The position numbers were made by a program, and so were the translations under genes. This document shows positions 17,969 through 28,963 of a stretch of DNA of 64,000 bases, in pieces (position 1 is the first letter of the stretch; each line of letters opens with the position of its first letter). Where the stretch lies: positions 248,001 to 312,000 of the forward strand of contig NZ_BPMV01000001.1 in the NCBI RefSeq assembly GCF_019656655.1. Direction: 5' to 3'. Source of the DNA: Tsukamurella sp. TY48 (GTDB lineage Bacteria > Actinomycetota > Actinomycetes > Mycobacteriales > Mycobacteriaceae). The notes under the pieces were generated by a model. The model was not told where the DNA came from, ran no database searches, and saw only the letters and a program-made list of their open reading frames with translations.

Positions 17969-18643
17969 TCAGCGGTTGTAGAAGCCGGTCTCCGCGATCC
18001 GCGCGCGATCCTCGGCGGTCACGTCGACATCGGAGGTGGCCAGCATGAAAACCTTGGTGGTGATCCGGTCGAAGGAGCCGTGCAGCGCGAAGGTCAGGCC
18101 GGCGGCGAAGTCGACGAGGCGCTTGGCATCGGCGTTGTCCATCGCGGTCAGGTCCATGATCACCGGGATGCCCTCGCGGAACCGCTCACCGATCGTGCGC
18201 GCCTCCTCGTACGAGGTGGGACGCAGCGTGGTGATGCGCGACATCGGGTTCTCCTGGCTCAGCACATCGGCGCGGGTGTCCATGGCGAGGGCGCCACGGG
18301 TCGAGGGGGCGACGGAACGCGAGGCGTCCCGCAGCGGCTCCAGGCGCGGCAGGCGCGGGGCCTCGGCGCGGGCGGGCTCGCGGTAGCGACCCTCGTAGCC
18401 GCCGTCGCGGTAGTAGCCGTCGTCGTAGGACTCGCGGCCGTAGCCGGCGTCGTAGGAGTCGTACTCCTCGGCGCGGCGGCCGTCGTAGGCGTAGCCGCGC
18501 TCACCGCGGTAGTCGGCGCCGAACTCGTCGTCGAGGCTGCGGCGGCCCCGGGGCTCGGGAGTCGCCTCGTCGATATAGCGGTCGTCGTACGCGTCCAGCG
18601 GAACCATGCCGAAGTACGCCTTGACCTTGTGCAGAGTGCTCAT
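17969..18643 (-). CDS. sepF: SepF, membrane anchor of FtsZ
   Basis: 224 residues. The N-terminal amphipathic helix MSTLHKVKAYFGM would bind the membrane. Residues about 17-95 are a disordered Tyr/Asp/Gly/Arg-rich linker. The C-terminal SepF domain (about 133-224) carries RPTSYEEARTIGERFREG and MDNADAKRLVDFAAGL. With no ftsA in this cluster, SepF is the expected tether for the FtsZ C-terminal tail. The start ATG has AGGAAGGG at good spacing. It lies downstream of yggS with a 52-base gap. Confidence 0.95.
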   Translation of the reverse strand: MSTLHKVKAYFGMVPLDAYDDRYIDEATPEPRGRRSLDDEFGADYRGERGYAYDGRRAEEYDSYDAGYGRESYDDGYYRDGGYEGRYREPARAEAPRLPRLEPLRDASRSVAPSTRGALAMDTRADVLSQENPMSRITTLRPTSYEEARTIGERFREGIPVIMDLTAMDNADAKRLVDFAAGLTFALHGSFDRITTKVFMLATSDVDVTAEDRARIAETGFYNR

Positions 18644-18695
18644 CTTTGCCCTTCCTCGGCGCCTGCATGGGCTGGTGTGACGGTTGTGACTGTCG

Positions 18696-19406
18696 TTATG
18701 GATGTGAGATTAGTGGGCGCTGCCCCAGAATCGCGGTTCCGACACGCACACACGTGGATCCGAGTTTCACGGCGAGCTCCAGGTCACCCGACATTCCCGC
18801 GGAGAAGACGTCGGCCGCCGGGTGATCGGCGCGCAGGCCCCGCCACAGACCGGCCAGTTCGTCGAAGGCGCGCTCCGGATCCGCTTCCAGCGGAGGCACT
18901 CCCATCACGCCGCGCAGCCGCAGCGAGGGCGCGGCGGCGATCGTGGTCACCAGGGCTTCGAGATCGGCGCGCGGTACTCCCCCACGCGCCGGGTCACCGT
19001 CGAGACTGATCTGGACGAGCACGTCGAGCGGGGCGCTGCGGTCGCCCCGGTCGAGCGCGGCGGCGGCCCCGCGCTCCAGCGCGTCGGTGAGCCGGATGCT
19101 GTCGACCGAGTGGACCATCGCCGCCCACCGCGCGACGGACTTGGCCTTGTTGCGCTGGATGTGCCCCAGCATGTGGAACCGGGCATCGCTCAGCTCGGCC
19201 GCCTTCGCCGCGGCCTCCTGTTCCCGGTTCTCGCCGAAGTCGGTGCAGCCCAACTCCTGCAGCAGCGCGACATCCGACGCGGGGAAGAACTTCGTGACCG
19301 GCAGCAGCGTCACCTCGGCGGGGGCGCGGCCGGCGTCGCGACAGGCGGTGTCGAGTCGAGCGCGGGTGGCGGCGAGGCCCGCCGCCAGCTCCTCGCGGCG
19401 GCTCAC
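18696..19406 (-). CDS. YggS/PLPBP pyridoxal-phosphate homeostasis protein
   Basis: 236 residues from GTG 19406, overlapping the pgeF stop by four bases. It is an alanine-racemase-like TIM barrel with the PLP lysine in LLPVTKF (Lys39), plus FGENREQEAAAK, HMLGHIQRNK and GMSGDLELAV, all hallmark YggS motifs. It buffers pyridoxal phosphate and affects amino-acid homeostasis, with no enzymatic activity known. The longer open frame upstream is only the shadow of pgeF. Confidence 0.95.
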   Translation of the reverse strand: MSRREELAAGLAATRARLDTACRDAGRAPAEVTLLPVTKFFPASDVALLQELGCTDFGENREQEAAAKAAELSDARFHMLGHIQRNKAKSVARWAAMVHSVDSIRLTDALERGAAAALDRGDRSAPLDVLVQISLDGDPARGGVPRADLEALVTTIAAAPSLRLRGVMGVPPLEADPERAFDELAGLWRGLRADHPAADVFSAGMSGDLELAVKLGSTCVRVGTAILGQRPLISHP

Positions 19407-20164
19407 CGTGCGCTCGCGTCCCCGGTGCCGGGGTCGATCCAGATCACCGAGGCGATGCGACCGGTGGGGGCGCCCCGGCGGTGCGAGAACAGGGTGGGGT
19501 CGCTGATGGTGCAGCGCGGGTCCTCGGCGACCGCGGTCACGCCGAGACTCTGCAGCTGGCGCCGGATCCCGGCGCGCAGATCGAGTCCGTCGGTGCCCTT
19601 CTCGGTGCGGCAGCGACTGCCGGGCAGGTGCTCCTCGACATCGGCGGCCATGGAGGCGGGAACCTCGTACTTGCCGCCACTGGCGGCGGGGCCGAGGAAG
19701 GCACCGATGCGTTCGGGGCGGGCGCCGAGATCGCGCATCGCCTCGATCACCGTGGGCACGATGCCGATCCGCGCACCGACGCGGCCCGCGTGCACCGCGG
19801 CCAGGACGCCCGCTTCGTCGTCCGAGAGCAGGATGGGAACACAATCGGCGGTGAGCACCGCCAGCGCCAGCCCGGGCACGGTGGTCACCAGCGCGTCGGT
19901 GGCCTCGACGGGCTGCTCGCGCGGACCGTCGACCACGGTCACGGTGCGGCTGTGGATCTGTTCCATCCACACCACATGCCCTGGGGCGACGCCGATCTCA
20001 CGCTCCAGCCGGAGCCGATTGGCCGCCACCGCCGCCGGATCGTCGCCGACGTGGTCGCCGAGATTGAAGGTGTCGTAGGGCGCCGCGGAGACGCCGCCCG
20101 CACGGGTGGTGGTCACCCGCCGCACGCGCGCGGAGACGACAGGTGTGCTCGCCGGATCAGTCAT
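19403..20164 (-). CDS. pgeF: PgeF/YfiH laccase-domain protein (peptidoglycan editing factor)
   Basis: 253 residues of a single Cu-oxidase_4 domain. The metal-site residues are His71 (WMEQIHS), Cys108 (LTADCVP) and His125 (AAVHAGR). Homologues remove mis-incorporated amino acids from murein precursors, and some act on purine nucleosides. Its place directly after ftsZ and before yggS is conserved in actinobacteria and fits a murein quality-control role. Confidence 0.93.
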   Translation of the reverse strand: MTDPASTPVVSARVRRVTTTRAGGVSAAPYDTFNLGDHVGDDPAAVAANRLRLEREIGVAPGHVVWMEQIHSRTVTVVDGPREQPVEATDALVTTVPGLALAVLTADCVPILLSDDEAGVLAAVHAGRVGARIGIVPTVIEAMRDLGARPERIGAFLGPAASGGKYEVPASMAADVEEHLPGSRCRTEKGTDGLDLRAGIRRQLQSLGVTAVAEDPRCTISDPTLFSHRRGAPTGRIASVIWIDPGTGDASAR

Positions 20165-20200
20165 GCCTTCGAGGCTACCGATGCCCGCCCGGCGGGGTCG

Positions 20201-21349
20201 TCAGCGACGGCCCTGCAGGAACGACGGGACGTCGAGATCGTCCTCGTCGCCCGACTCACGGATGGAGGTGCGGGCCGGGAACGGATCGTCGGTGCGCGGG
20301 GGACGCGCGAAGACGTTGCCGCGCCCCGCATCCGGCGCCTCGGCGGCGTCGGGGGCGGTGTGCTGGCCGATGGTGCGTGCCGCGACCGTGCGGCGCACGG
20401 GTGCCGCGCCGTCGAAACCGGCGGCGATCACGGTGATCCGCACCTCGTCGCCGAGGTTGTCGTCGATCACGGTGCCGAAGATGATGTTGGCGTCCTCGTG
20501 CGAGGCCTCCTGCACCAGCGAAGCGGCCTCGTTGATCTCGAACAGGCCCAGGTCGCTGCCGCCGGCGATGGACATGAGCACGCCGTGCGCACCCTCCATC
20601 GAGGTCTCCAGCAGCGGCGAGTTCACGGCCTGCTCGGCGGCCTTGAGGGCGCGGCCCTCACCGCGCGCCGAGCCGATGCCCATGAGGGCGCTGCCCGCAC
20701 CGGACATGACGCTCTTGACGTCGGCGAAGTCGACGTTGATCAGACCCGGCGTGGTGATCAGGTCGGTGATGCCCTGCACACCGTTGAGGAGCACCTCGTC
20801 GGCGCTCTTGAAGGCGTCCAGCGCCGAGAGATTCACATCGCCGAGCTGCAGCAGGCGATCGTTGGGGATCACGATCAGCGTGTCGCAGGACTCGCGCAGC
20901 GCGGTGATGCCGGCGTCGGCCTGCTTGCCGCGGCGCGCACCCTCGAAGGTGAACGGACGGGTCACGACACCCACGGTGAGCGCGCCCAGCTTGCGGGCGA
21001 TGCTCGCGACGACGGGTGCGCCACCGGTGCCGGTACCGCCGCCCTCGCCCGCGGTCACGAAGACCATGTCGGCGCCTTTGAGGAGCTCCTCGATCTCGTC
21101 CTTGGCGTCCTCGGCGGCCTTGCGGCCCACCTCGGGATCGGCGCCGGCGCCGAGGCCGCGAGTGGACTCGCGGCCGACGTCCAACTTGACGTCGGCGTCG
21201 CTCATGATGAGCGCCTGGGCGTCGGTGTTGATGGCGATGAACTCGACACCCTTGAGGCCCTGTTCGATCATCCGGTTCACGGCGTTGACGCCGCCACCGC
21301 CGATGCCGACGACCTTGATTACGGCGAGGTAGTTGTGCGCGGCGGTCAT
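20201..21349 (-). CDS. ftsZ: Cell division GTPase FtsZ
   Basis: 382 residues from ATG 21349 with AAGGAAGG upstream. It has the tubulin signature GGGTGTG at 103-109, the N-terminal [19 protein letters not shown] and the T7-loop region. A variable linker of about 60 residues ends in the conserved [10 protein letters not shown], the binding tail for SepF and FtsW in this order. It polymerises into the Z-ring at midcell. The 190-base gap in front of it probably carries its own promoter. Confidence 0.98.
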   Translation of the reverse strand: MTAAHNYLAVIKVVGIGGGGVNAVNRMIEQGLKGVEFIAINTDAQALIMSDADVKLDVGRESTRGLGAGADPEVGRKAAEDAKDEIEELLKGADMVFVTAGEGGGTGTGGAPVVASIARKLGALTVGVVTRPFTFEGARRGKQADAGITALRESCDTLIVIPNDRLLQLGDVNLSALDAFKSADEVLLNGVQGITDLITTPGLINVDFADVKSVMSGAGSALMGIGSARGEGRALKAAEQAVNSPLLETSMEGAHGVLMSIAGGSDLGLFEINEAASLVQEASHEDANIIFGTVIDDNLGDEVRITVIAAGFDGAAPVRRTVAARTIGQHTAPDAAEAPDAGRGNVFARPPRTDDPFPARTSIRESGDEDDLDVPSFLQGRR

Positions 21350-21540
21350 GTTTCGCCTTCCTTGGATGTGCGGGTTGGTCTCGCGACCCTCCAGAACCCT
21401 AAACCTCAACCACAGGCTTAAAGTTATGTCAAGTAGCTGCTCTGAAACCAAGGTAGAGGCCCATGGGGCCCGATGCCCGCAGGCGCGTGGGCGTGTCGGC
21501 GAAAAACCGTGTCACATCGCCGCGATCGGGCCGATCCGGC
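21350..21540 (-). other. ftsQ-ftsZ intergenic region, probable ftsZ promoter
   Basis: The only sizeable gap inside the mur-fts run. It contains an AT-richer patch (about 21395-21432) with TTGACA on the minus strand at 21432-21427 and a weak TAGGGT at 21401-21396, whose spacing is too long to be convincing. A GATCGG-G-CCGATC stem (21524-21536) lies right after the ftsQ stop. In mycobacteria ftsZ has its own promoters in this gap. Confidence 0.35.
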
Positions 21541-22242
21541 TCAGCGCGTGGTGGGCACGTCGGGGTCGATCACGGTGAACTCGCGGCCCGGGCGGGTGAG
21601 CACCACCTTGAGCGCGGCCACCTTCGCATCCGCGCGGGAGGCGTCGCCCCAGTAGACGACGCGCTTGTCCCGCAGCACGAATCGCACGTTCGCCGGCGAA
21701 TCGGCGCCGATCTCGACGACCTGGCCGCGGATGTCCTGCGGCAGCGACTGCAGCACGCTGATCGCCGCCTTGGTGTTCGGATCGTCGGCACCCGGGTTCT
21801 CGACGGTGAGCTTCGGCGTCAGGATCGGGGGCTCGCCCACCTTGATGAAGGGCACCCCCTTGGCGTCGACCAGGGTGACGCCGGAACGATCGGCGTACGC
21901 CACCGCCTCGCGCTCGGTGACCTCGACGACGAGGGTCGACGGATACGAGACGGTGATCGTCGCCGAGTCGATCCACGGGCTCACCCGCACCACCGCGGCC
22001 GCGTACTCCGCGGTGCGCGACTTCGTGATCTGCAGCAGCGGCTTGCCCTTGAGCGGCTCGACGACCTTCTCGATCTCCTCGGTGGGCGCGTGCGCAGCAC
22101 CCGTGACGGAGACGTTGCGAGCCGACATGAGCGGGGTGAAGTAGGCGATGGCGAACAGGCCGCCCGCGACGATGAGCACCAGGACGAGCACCAGCAGCCG
22201 GCGCAGCCCCGGCACCTGCCGGCGCGGTGCGGGCGCAGTCAC
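21541..22242 (-). CDS. ftsQ: Divisome protein FtsQ
   Basis: 233 residues. A basic cytoplasmic N-terminus is followed by one transmembrane helix (about 14-36), then a POTRA domain ([20 protein letters not shown]) and the FtsQ beta domain ([20 protein letters not shown]). It connects early and late divisome proteins in the periplasm-like space. GTG 22242 overlaps the murC stop by four bases. Confidence 0.95.
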   Translation of the reverse strand: MTAPAPRRQVPGLRRLLVLVLVLIVAGGLFAIAYFTPLMSARNVSVTGAAHAPTEEIEKVVEPLKGKPLLQITKSRTAEYAAAVVRVSPWIDSATITVSYPSTLVVEVTEREAVAYADRSGVTLVDAKGVPFIKVGEPPILTPKLTVENPGADDPNTKAAISVLQSLPQDIRGQVVEIGADSPANVRFVLRDKRVVYWGDASRADAKVAALKVVLTRPGREFTVIDPDVPTTR

Positions 22243-23714
22243 CGAGCGGCCCCTCCGCCGCGGTGCGCCAGCGCGGCCAGGATCGTGGGCCCCTGCATCG
22301 TGACATCGCCCGCGCCCATGGTGATCACAACGTCACCCGGACGCGCCACGTCGGCGACGGTGGTCGCCACATCGGCCTGGCTGGGCACGTAGGTCACCGC
22401 GGAGGTCACCTTCTCGGCGATCCGCTCCCCCGTGATGCCGGGCAGCGGCGCCTCACGCGCCCCGTACACATCGAGCACCACCACGTGATCGGCGAGACTG
22501 AGCGCCTCGGCGAACTCGCCCGCGAACTGCTCGGTGCGCGAGTACAGGTGCGGCTGGAAGGCCACGACGACCCGTCCCGGGATCGCCTGCTTGGCCACCA
22601 TCTCGGCGGCCGCGGTGAGCACCGCGCGCACCTCGGTCGGATGGTGCGCGTAATCGTCGAAGACCCGCACCCCGTCCTCGGTGCCGCGCAACTGGAACCG
22701 GCGGTGCACGCCGCCGAAGGATTCGATACCGGCGATCACCTTGGCCGTCGGGTAGCCCAGGTTGACCACCGCGATGGTGGCTGCAATGGCGTTGAGCGCC
22801 ATGTGCCGTCCCGGCACGGAGAGCATGATCGCGCGCTCGGTGACCTTGCGGTTCTCGTCGGAGAAGCGCACCTTGAGCATGCCGCCCTCGGCGCGCGGCT
22901 TGTACTCGAGCAGTTCCGCGATGAGCGTGACATCGGGAGCGAGGTCGCGGTGCGTGCCCTCGCCGTAGCCGAAGACCCGCACGCCGCGGGCCCGGAGCGC
23001 GGCGTGCGTGCGCTGGGCCAGGGCCGCCGAGCCCGGATCGTCCAGGCACACCACCAGCGTGCCGCCGGGACGGATCCGCTCGGTGAAGGCGTCGAAGACC
23101 GCGACGTACTTCTCCTCCGAGCCGAAGAAGTCCAGGTGATCGGCCTCGACATTGGTGACGACCACCACGTCGGGGCTGTACTGGAGCAGCGAGCCGTCGG
23201 ACTCATCGGCCTCGGCGACGAAGACGTCGCCCGTGCCGTGGAAGGCATTGGTCCCGGACTCGTTGAGCTCGCCGCCCACGGCGAACGACGGATTGCCGCC
23301 GCAGTGCTGCAGGCCGACGACGGCCATCGAGGTGGTCGAGGTCTTGCCGTGGGTGCCGCTCACCAGCAGCGTGCGGTACCCCTCCATGAGGTCGGCCAGT
23401 ACCTCGGGGCGCAGGATCACGGGAATGCCGCGCCGCCGGGCCTCCACCAGCTCGGGATTGTCCTTGGGGATCGCCGCGTGCGTGGTGACCACCACGGTGG
23501 GGCCGCCGGGCAGCAGATCGAGGGCCTCGGCGCTGTGCCCGATCTGCACCTGCGCGCCGCGCGCGCGCAGCGCGATCACGCTGCGCGACTCCTTCGCATC
23601 GGAGCCGGACACCTCGCCGCCGCGGGAGAGCAGGATGCGGGCGATGCCGGACATACCGGCGCCCCCGATGCCCACCATGTGCACACGCTGCAGCTTCTCG
23701 GGCAGATCGCTCAT
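22239..23714 (-). CDS. murC: UDP-N-acetylmuramate-L-alanine ligase MurC
   Basis: 491 residues. The N-terminal Rossmann-like domain has [11 protein letters not shown]. The ATP site is GTHGKTST at 120-127. The central domain contains EADESDGSL and [11 protein letters not shown], and the C-terminal ligase domain has [11 protein letters not shown]. It adds the first L-alanine of the murein stem peptide. ATG 23714 overlaps the murG stop by four bases. Confidence 0.97.
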   Translation of the reverse strand: MSDLPEKLQRVHMVGIGGAGMSGIARILLSRGGEVSGSDAKESRSVIALRARGAQVQIGHSAEALDLLPGGPTVVVTTHAAIPKDNPELVEARRRGIPVILRPEVLADLMEGYRTLLVSGTHGKTSTTSMAVVGLQHCGGNPSFAVGGELNESGTNAFHGTGDVFVAEADESDGSLLQYSPDVVVVTNVEADHLDFFGSEEKYVAVFDAFTERIRPGGTLVVCLDDPGSAALAQRTHAALRARGVRVFGYGEGTHRDLAPDVTLIAELLEYKPRAEGGMLKVRFSDENRKVTERAIMLSVPGRHMALNAIAATIAVVNLGYPTAKVIAGIESFGGVHRRFQLRGTEDGVRVFDDYAHHPTEVRAVLTAAAEMVAKQAIPGRVVVAFQPHLYSRTEQFAGEFAEALSLADHVVVLDVYGAREAPLPGITGERIAEKVTSAVTYVPSQADVATTVADVARPGDVVITMGAGDVTMQGPTILAALAHRGGGAAR

Positions 23715-24793
23715 CGCCGGCCTCCCAGGTCCAGGGCAGTCGCGGCGACGGTGCCCGCGGCGTCGCGGTGACCGGTCCCGGCGGCGGCGGCACCCATGGC
23801 CGCGAGCCGATCCGCATCGGCGGCGAGCGGGATCACCGTCTCGCGCACCAGGTCCGGGGTGAACGCGGCATCGTCGACCAGGAGTCCGCCGCCGGCGGAC
23901 ACCACCGGCTTGGCGTTGAGCGCCTGCTCCCCGTTGCCGTGCGCCAGCGGCACGTACACCGCGGGCAGGCCCACCGCGGCCACCTCGGCCACCGTCATCG
24001 CGCCGGAGCGGCAGACCGCGAGATCGGCGGCCGCGTAGGCCAGATCCATGCGTGAGAGGTAGGGCACGGCCACATAGCCGGGCACATCGACATCGACGGC
24101 GTTCTTGGGCCCGTAGGCGTGCAGCACGGCGATACCGGCGTCCGCGAAATCCCGTGCCGCACCGACCACACCGTCGTTGAGCCGGACCGCGCCCTGGCTG
24201 CCGCCGAAGACCAGAACCACCGGGCCGTCGGCGGGGAGCCCGAAGTGGGCGCGGGCCTGCGCGCGCAGGGCGGTGCGATCGAGCCCGGTGATGGAGCTGC
24301 GCACCGGAATGCCGACGACCTCGGCGTGGATGCCGGAGCCGGGCACGGCGGCGAAGACCTTGGTGGCCAGGCGCGCACCCACCTTGTTGGCGATGCCGGC
24401 GCTCGCGTTCGCCTCATGGATCACGATCGGCACGCCCATGCTGCGCGCGGCGAGGTAGGCGGGCAGTGCCACGTAGCCACCGAAGCCGACCACCACATCG
24501 GCGCCGACATCGCGGAGCACCGCGCGGGTGCGGCGCACCGTACTCGCCAGCCGGAAGGTCAGTTTCGCGAGATCGGCGTTGGGCTTACGGGGCAGCGGCA
24601 CCGGCGGGATCATCCGCAGGTCGTACCCGCGGGCGGGCACCAGGGTGCCCTCGAGTCCCTTGGGTGTACCGAGCGCCGTGACCCGGGCCCCGGGGTCGGC
24701 CGCACGAACCGCGTCGGCCACCGCCAGCGCTGGCTCGATGTGTCCTGCGGTGCCACCGCCGGCCACCACCACCGAGACCGAAGAACTCACCAC
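23711..24793 (-). CDS. murG: Lipid II-forming GlcNAc transferase MurG
   Basis: About 360 residues of a GT-B fold. [18 protein letters not shown] at the N-terminus is the lipid I binding loop. The C-terminal domain has [13 protein letters not shown], the nucleotide-binding region [17 protein letters not shown], and [14 protein letters not shown]. It transfers GlcNAc to lipid I on the cytoplasmic membrane face. Two adjacent GTG starts are possible (24793 or 24790); the second would give the GTGA overlap seen elsewhere in this operon. Confidence 0.96.
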   Translation of the reverse strand: MVSSSVSVVVAGGGTAGHIEPALAVADAVRAADPGARVTALGTPKGLEGTLVPARGYDLRMIPPVPLPRKPNADLAKLTFRLASTVRRTRAVLRDVGADVVVGFGGYVALPAYLAARSMGVPIVIHEANASAGIANKVGARLATKVFAAVPGSGIHAEVVGIPVRSSITGLDRTALRAQARAHFGLPADGPVVLVFGGSQGAVRLNDGVVGAARDFADAGIAVLHAYGPKNAVDVDVPGYVAVPYLSRMDLAYAAADLAVCRSGAMTVAEVAAVGLPAVYVPLAHGNGEQALNAKPVVSAGGGLLVDDAAFTPDLVRETVIPLAADADRLAAMGAAAAGTGHRDAAGTVAATALDLGGRR

Positions 24794-26415
24794 GCCCGTC
24801 TACCCTTTTCCTCTCCACGGCGCCGCGATCCGGAGGCGGGCCGATCCTGAACGCGGGCCCGCTCGCCGCGCCAGGGCTCGCCGGACCGGCGCTGGGGCCG
24901 GGCGGGCGGAACGTCCCGACGGGGCCGCGCGAGGCGCGCGTCTCCGTACGGAAGTCGATCGTACGGCGACGGCGCCACGGGGCGCGCAGGCGCACGACGC
25001 TCCCCCGCCCGCGGGGCGGCGGCGCGGGTGGGCCGCGGCGGCACGTACGGGTGCGGCTTGGGCAGGCGGAACAGGCGCCCGGCCCGCCCGGCACCGCCAC
25101 CGGCGAGCGCGGCGATGGCCTCGGGCTCGTGCCGCGCGGCACCGGCCAGCAGTCCCAGCATGAACAGCACGAGGATCACCGAGTTGCCACCCGCGGACAG
25201 CAGCGGCAGCTGGATGCCCGTCACGGGGAGCAGGCCCACCACGTAGCCCATGTTGATGATGGCCTGCAGGGCGATCAGCGTGGTGATCGTGGCCGACATG
25301 AGCTGCAGGAAGGGATCGGCCACCCGGCATGCGATCCGCAGGCCGACCCAGGTGAGCAGGCCGAACATGAGGATCACCACACCGGCGCCGAGGTAACCGA
25401 GCTCCTCGCCGATGATGGCGAAGATGAAGTCGTTGTGCGCGTTGGGCAGGTAGCTCCACTTGGCCGTGGAGTTGCCCAGGCCCACGCCGAAGAAGCCGCC
25501 GTCGGCGAGCGAGTACCGCGCCTGGTTCGACTGGTAGCTCACGCCGAGGGTGTCGTTGGTGCGGCCGAGCCACGCGGACAGGCGGGCCGAGCGGTAGCCC
25601 TCCATCAGGGCCAGGAAGACCGCGGCGCAGATACCGGCGATGCCGATGGACAGGAACAGTCGCGAGGAGAGTCCGGCGTAGAACAGCAGCATGCCGGCGG
25701 TGACGGCGATGATCATGGCGGTCGACTGGTTCGGCTCGGCCACCACCAGCGCGGCCATGAGAACCGCGACCGGGCCGAGCGGCAGCAGCAGTTCCTTGAG
25801 TCCGCCGGTGCGGCTGCGGTCCGCCAGCAGGTGCGCGCCCCACACGATGAGCGCGACCTTGGCGATCTCGGAGGGCTGCAGCGTGAAGCCGCCCACATCG
25901 ATCCAGCGGCGGGCGCCGCCCACCTTGGTGCCGATGCCGGGGACCAGCACGGCGATGAGCAGGACGATCGACACCAGCACGCCGCCGAGGGCCACCCGGC
26001 GCAGCAGGGTGGGGCGCAGGTACAGCGCGCCGAAGAAGGCCACCACACCGAGGGCGACGTAGATCAGCTGGCTGGTGAACTTGCTGTACGGCGAGCCGGT
26101 GGCGCTGATGTCCTCCACCGAGGAGGCCGAGAGCACCATCACCAGGCCGAGCACCGTGAGCACGGCCGTGAGGCCGAGCACGAGGTGGTACGAGGCCAGC
26201 GGGCGGCGCAGCGCGGTGGCCATGTTGACGGCCGTATCGCGGAGCATGCTCGCGCCGGTGCGGGCGATATCGGCGCCGCCGCGGCGGGGCGCCGCGTCGT
26301 CGAGATCGGGCACGGTCTGCCCCGGCTGCACCTCGAACTCGGTGCTCTCGGGTGCGTTGACGGCGCCGGGCTCGAGGTCCTCGGGCAGGGCCTCGGTGTC
26401 GCGGGCGCGGCTCAC
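24787..26415 (-). CDS. ftsW: SEDS glycosyltransferase FtsW with Arg/Pro-rich C-terminal extension
   Basis: 542 residues. A hydrophilic N-terminus of about 70 residues is followed by about ten membrane segments. SEDS signatures are [18 protein letters not shown], the region [20 protein letters not shown] that holds the expected catalytic Asp, and [17 protein letters not shown]. The last 100 or so residues form an unusually long, Arg/Pro-rich cytoplasmic tail. It polymerises lipid II with PbpB at the septum. In the segment equivalent to PDLGT of other FtsW proteins this one reads EPNQST, a local departure. The start GTG overlaps murD by four bases. Confidence 0.96.
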   Translation of the reverse strand: MSRARDTEALPEDLEPGAVNAPESTEFEVQPGQTVPDLDDAAPRRGGADIARTGASMLRDTAVNMATALRRPLASYHLVLGLTAVLTVLGLVMVLSASSVEDISATGSPYSKFTSQLIYVALGVVAFFGALYLRPTLLRRVALGGVLVSIVLLIAVLVPGIGTKVGGARRWIDVGGFTLQPSEIAKVALIVWGAHLLADRSRTGGLKELLLPLGPVAVLMAALVVAEPNQSTAMIIAVTAGMLLFYAGLSSRLFLSIGIAGICAAVFLALMEGYRSARLSAWLGRTNDTLGVSYQSNQARYSLADGGFFGVGLGNSTAKWSYLPNAHNDFIFAIIGEELGYLGAGVVILMFGLLTWVGLRIACRVADPFLQLMSATITTLIALQAIINMGYVVGLLPVTGIQLPLLSAGGNSVILVLFMLGLLAGAARHEPEAIAALAGGGAGRAGRLFRLPKPHPYVPPRPTRAAAPRAGERRAPARPVAPSPYDRLPYGDARLARPRRDVPPARPQRRSGEPWRGERARVQDRPASGSRRRGEEKGRRAW

Positions 26416-27875
26416 GACGCCGCTCCGAGCGCGCGGGCCGAGGCGGCGAAGGCGTCGCCGCGGTGGCCGTACGAGGTGAACATGTCGAGCGAGGCCGCGG
26501 CCGGCGCCAGCAGGACCACCGGGGCGGGGCCAGTCTGACCTGCGACATCGGCGAGTCGAGCGGCGGCGTCGACGGCCGCGGACATGACCGCATCCGCATC
26601 GCCGGACACTCGCACATCGCCAGCCACAAACGTCCCTACAGAACGGTTCGCATCATTAGTCACAGGAGACACAGGACTATCGTCGCCTGAAGTCACCCGA
26701 ACCACCGGTACATCCGGCGCGTGTCGCGCCATTGCCGCCGCGATCAACCCGGCGTCCAGGCCCAGGAGCACCGCACCCACGAGACGGGGCGCCACGCGGG
26801 CGACGAGCGGATCGATATCGGCGCCCTTGAGCTGGCCGCCCGCCACCCACACCACGCGCTCGTGCGCCTCGATGGAGTTCTGGGCGGCATGCGGGTTGGT
26901 GGCCTTGGAATCGTCGATGTAGGTGACGCCGCGCACCGTCGCGACCGGCTCGGCGCGGTGCGCGCCCACCCGGAACGCGGCCAGCGCCTCGCCCGCCTGC
27001 TCGGCGGTGACACCGACGGCCTGCGCCAGCGCGGTCGCCGCCAGCGCGTCGGCGATGCCGGCGGGACCGGGCGGCGAGATCCGGTCCGCCGCGACGACGG
27101 GCGCTCCGGCACCGTCGACCAGGACACCGTCGCGCACGCCGTACTGCCCCGGCTGCGGCTCCCCGACGGTGAACCCGACGGTGGCGGGCAGCCCGCCGGC
27201 CACCGGATCGTCGAGCCCCACCACGGCGATCTCGCCGGACAGTGCGCGTGCCTTATCGGCCGTGTACGCCGCCATCGAGCCGTGCCAGTCCAGGTGGTCC
27301 TCGGCGATGTTGAGCACCACCCCGGCGCGCGGCCGCACCGAGGGCGCCCAGTGCAGTTGGAAGGACGACAGCTCCACGGCGAGCACTCGCGGATCGGCGT
27401 CGTCGGCGATCGCGTCGATCACCGGGCGGCCGATGTTGCCGCACGCCACCGCCGGGACCCCCGCACCGAGCAGGATGGCCTCGAGCATCTGGGTGGTGGT
27501 GGTCTTGCCGTTGGTGCCGGTGACCACGAGCCACTGCCGCGGGGCCCCGAAGGCACCCGCGCGGTCGATCCACCAGGCCAGCTCCACGTCGCCGATCACG
27601 GGGACACCGGCGCGCTCCGCGGCCCGCACCACGGGGGCGTCGGGGCGGAAGCCCGGCGCCACCACGACGAGGTCGAACCCCGACGGATCGAGCCCGTCGA
27701 GATCGGTCACGGTGATCCCGGGTACGTCGGCGGCGATCTTCGCGCGCGCAGTGGGCTTACCGTCGGCCACGGTGACCTCGGCGCCGAGCCGGAGCAGTGC
27801 CCGGGCCACGGCCGGACCGGTGACGCCCCCGCCCGCGACGAGGACGTGCGCGCCGGGCCCGGGAAGCGTCGCCAT
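26412..27875 (-). CDS. murD: UDP-N-acetylmuramoylalanine-D-glutamate ligase MurD
   Basis: 487 residues from ATG 27875. It has the N-terminal VLVAGGGVTGPAVAR, the ATP site GTNGKTTT at 120-127, NIAEDHLDWHGSM, and the C-terminal ligase motif YIDDSKATNPHA. It adds D-glutamate to UDP-MurNAc-L-Ala. Residues about 388-415 are encoded by a distinctly AT-richer, Ser/Val/Asn-rich patch (about 26630-26710) in a variable surface region of the C-terminal domain. mraY ends three bases before the start. Confidence 0.96.
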   Translation of the reverse strand: MATLPGPGAHVLVAGGGVTGPAVARALLRLGAEVTVADGKPTARAKIAADVPGITVTDLDGLDPSGFDLVVVAPGFRPDAPVVRAAERAGVPVIGDVELAWWIDRAGAFGAPRQWLVVTGTNGKTTTTQMLEAILLGAGVPAVACGNIGRPVIDAIADDADPRVLAVELSSFQLHWAPSVRPRAGVVLNIAEDHLDWHGSMAAYTADKARALSGEIAVVGLDDPVAGGLPATVGFTVGEPQPGQYGVRDGVLVDGAGAPVVAADRISPPGPAGIADALAATALAQAVGVTAEQAGEALAAFRVGAHRAEPVATVRGVTYIDDSKATNPHAAQNSIEAHERVVWVAGGQLKGADIDPLVARVAPRLVGAVLLGLDAGLIAAAMARHAPDVPVVRVTSGDDSPVSPVTNDANRSVGTFVAGDVRVSGDADAVMSAAVDAAARLADVAGQTGPAPVVLLAPAAASLDMFTSYGHRGDAFAASARALGAAS

Positions 27876-27877
27876 CG

Positions 27878-28963
27878 CTATCCGCCCGCGCCGGAGCCGA
27901 GGAACTCGGCGTAGAACAGCACCAGACCCAGGCCGCACGAGATCGCGGTGAGCAGCCAGAACCGGATGATCACGGTGGTCTCGGCCCAGCCCGCCAGCTC
28001 GAAGTGGTGGTGGAAGGGCGCCATCCGGAACACCCTGCGGCCGGTGGTGCGGAAGACCGCGATCTGGGTGACCACGGAGACCATCTCGGCCACGAACAGG
28101 GCGCCGAGGACCACGGCCAGCAGCTCGGTGCGAGTGGTGATCGACAGTCCGGCGAGCAGGCCGCCCAGCATGAGCGAGCCGGTGTCACCCATGAAGATCT
28201 TCGCGGGCGCGGCGTTCCACCACAGGAAGCCGAGGCAGGCGCCGCCCGCGGCGACGGCGATCAGCGCCAGGTCCAGCGGGTCGCGCACGTCGTAGCAGCC
28301 GGCCGACGGTCCGCGGGGGCCCGTGCAGGCGTACCGGTACTGCCAGAACGTGATGAGCACGTAGCTGCCGAGCACCATGGCCATCGAGCCCGCGGCCAGG
28401 CCGTCGAGCCCGTCGGTGAAGTTCACGGCGTTCGACCACGCGGACACCACGAACCAGCAGAACAGCACGAAGACGATGGCGCCCATGGAGATGGCGTTGA
28501 TGTCGCGGGTGTAGCTGAGGTGCTCGCTGGCGGGCGTGATGCCCTGCGCGTTGGGGAACTGCAGCGCGAGCACACCGAAGATCAGGGCGGCGATGGTCTG
28601 GCCCACGGTCTTGGCGGTCTTGTTCAGGCCGAGGTTGCGCTGCTTGCGGATCTTGATGAAGTCGTCGAGGAAGCCGACGAAGGCCAGCGTGGTGGCCAGG
28701 CCGAGCACGAGCAGGCCCGAGGCGCTCGGTCCGGGACCGGAGTTCCAGCCCAGCAGGTGCGCGCCGAGGTAGCCGGCCCACAGGGCCACGACGATCGCGA
28801 CGCCGCCCATGGACGGGGTGCCGCGCTTGGTCTGGTGGCTCTCGGGGCCTTCGACACGGATCTCCTGACCGAATCCCTGCCGGGAGAACACCCTGATCAG
28901 CACAGGCGTGAGCAGGATCGCGACGGCCAGCGAGATGCCGCCCGCGAACAGGATCTGGATCAC
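27878..28963 (-). CDS. mraY: Phospho-MurNAc-pentapeptide translocase MraY (MurX)
   Basis: 361 residues from GTG 28963, overlapping the murF stop by four bases. Ten membrane segments are expected. Motifs are [13 protein letters not shown], the catalytic [26 protein letters not shown], and the HHH motif in [13 protein letters not shown]. It transfers phospho-MurNAc-pentapeptide to decaprenyl phosphate to form lipid I, the target of nucleoside antibiotics. Upstream in-frame sequence is a murF shadow. Confidence 0.97.
   Translation of the reverse strand: MIQILFAGGISLAVAILLTPVLIRVFSRQGFGQEIRVEGPESHQTKRGTPSMGGVAIVVALWAGYLGAHLLGWNSGPGPSASGLLVLGLATTLAFVGFLDDFIKIRKQRNLGLNKTAKTVGQTIAALIFGVLALQFPNAQGITPASEHLSYTRDINAISMGAIVFVLFCWFVVSAWSNAVNFTDGLDGLAAGSMAMVLGSYVLITFWQYRYACTGPRGPSAGCYDVRDPLDLALIAVAAGGACLGFLWWNAAPAKIFMGDTGSLMLGGLLAGLSITTRTELLAVVLGALFVAEMVSVVTQIAVFRTTGRRVFRMAPFHHHFELAGWAETTVIIRFWLLTAISCGLGLVLFYAEFLGSGAGG

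Noticed and set aside
20201-20400. FtsZ linker region as a possible programmed frameshift site because of repeated GC-rich codons
   Set aside because: The main frame continues uninterrupted to the conserved [10 protein letters not shown] tail, so nothing needs explaining.
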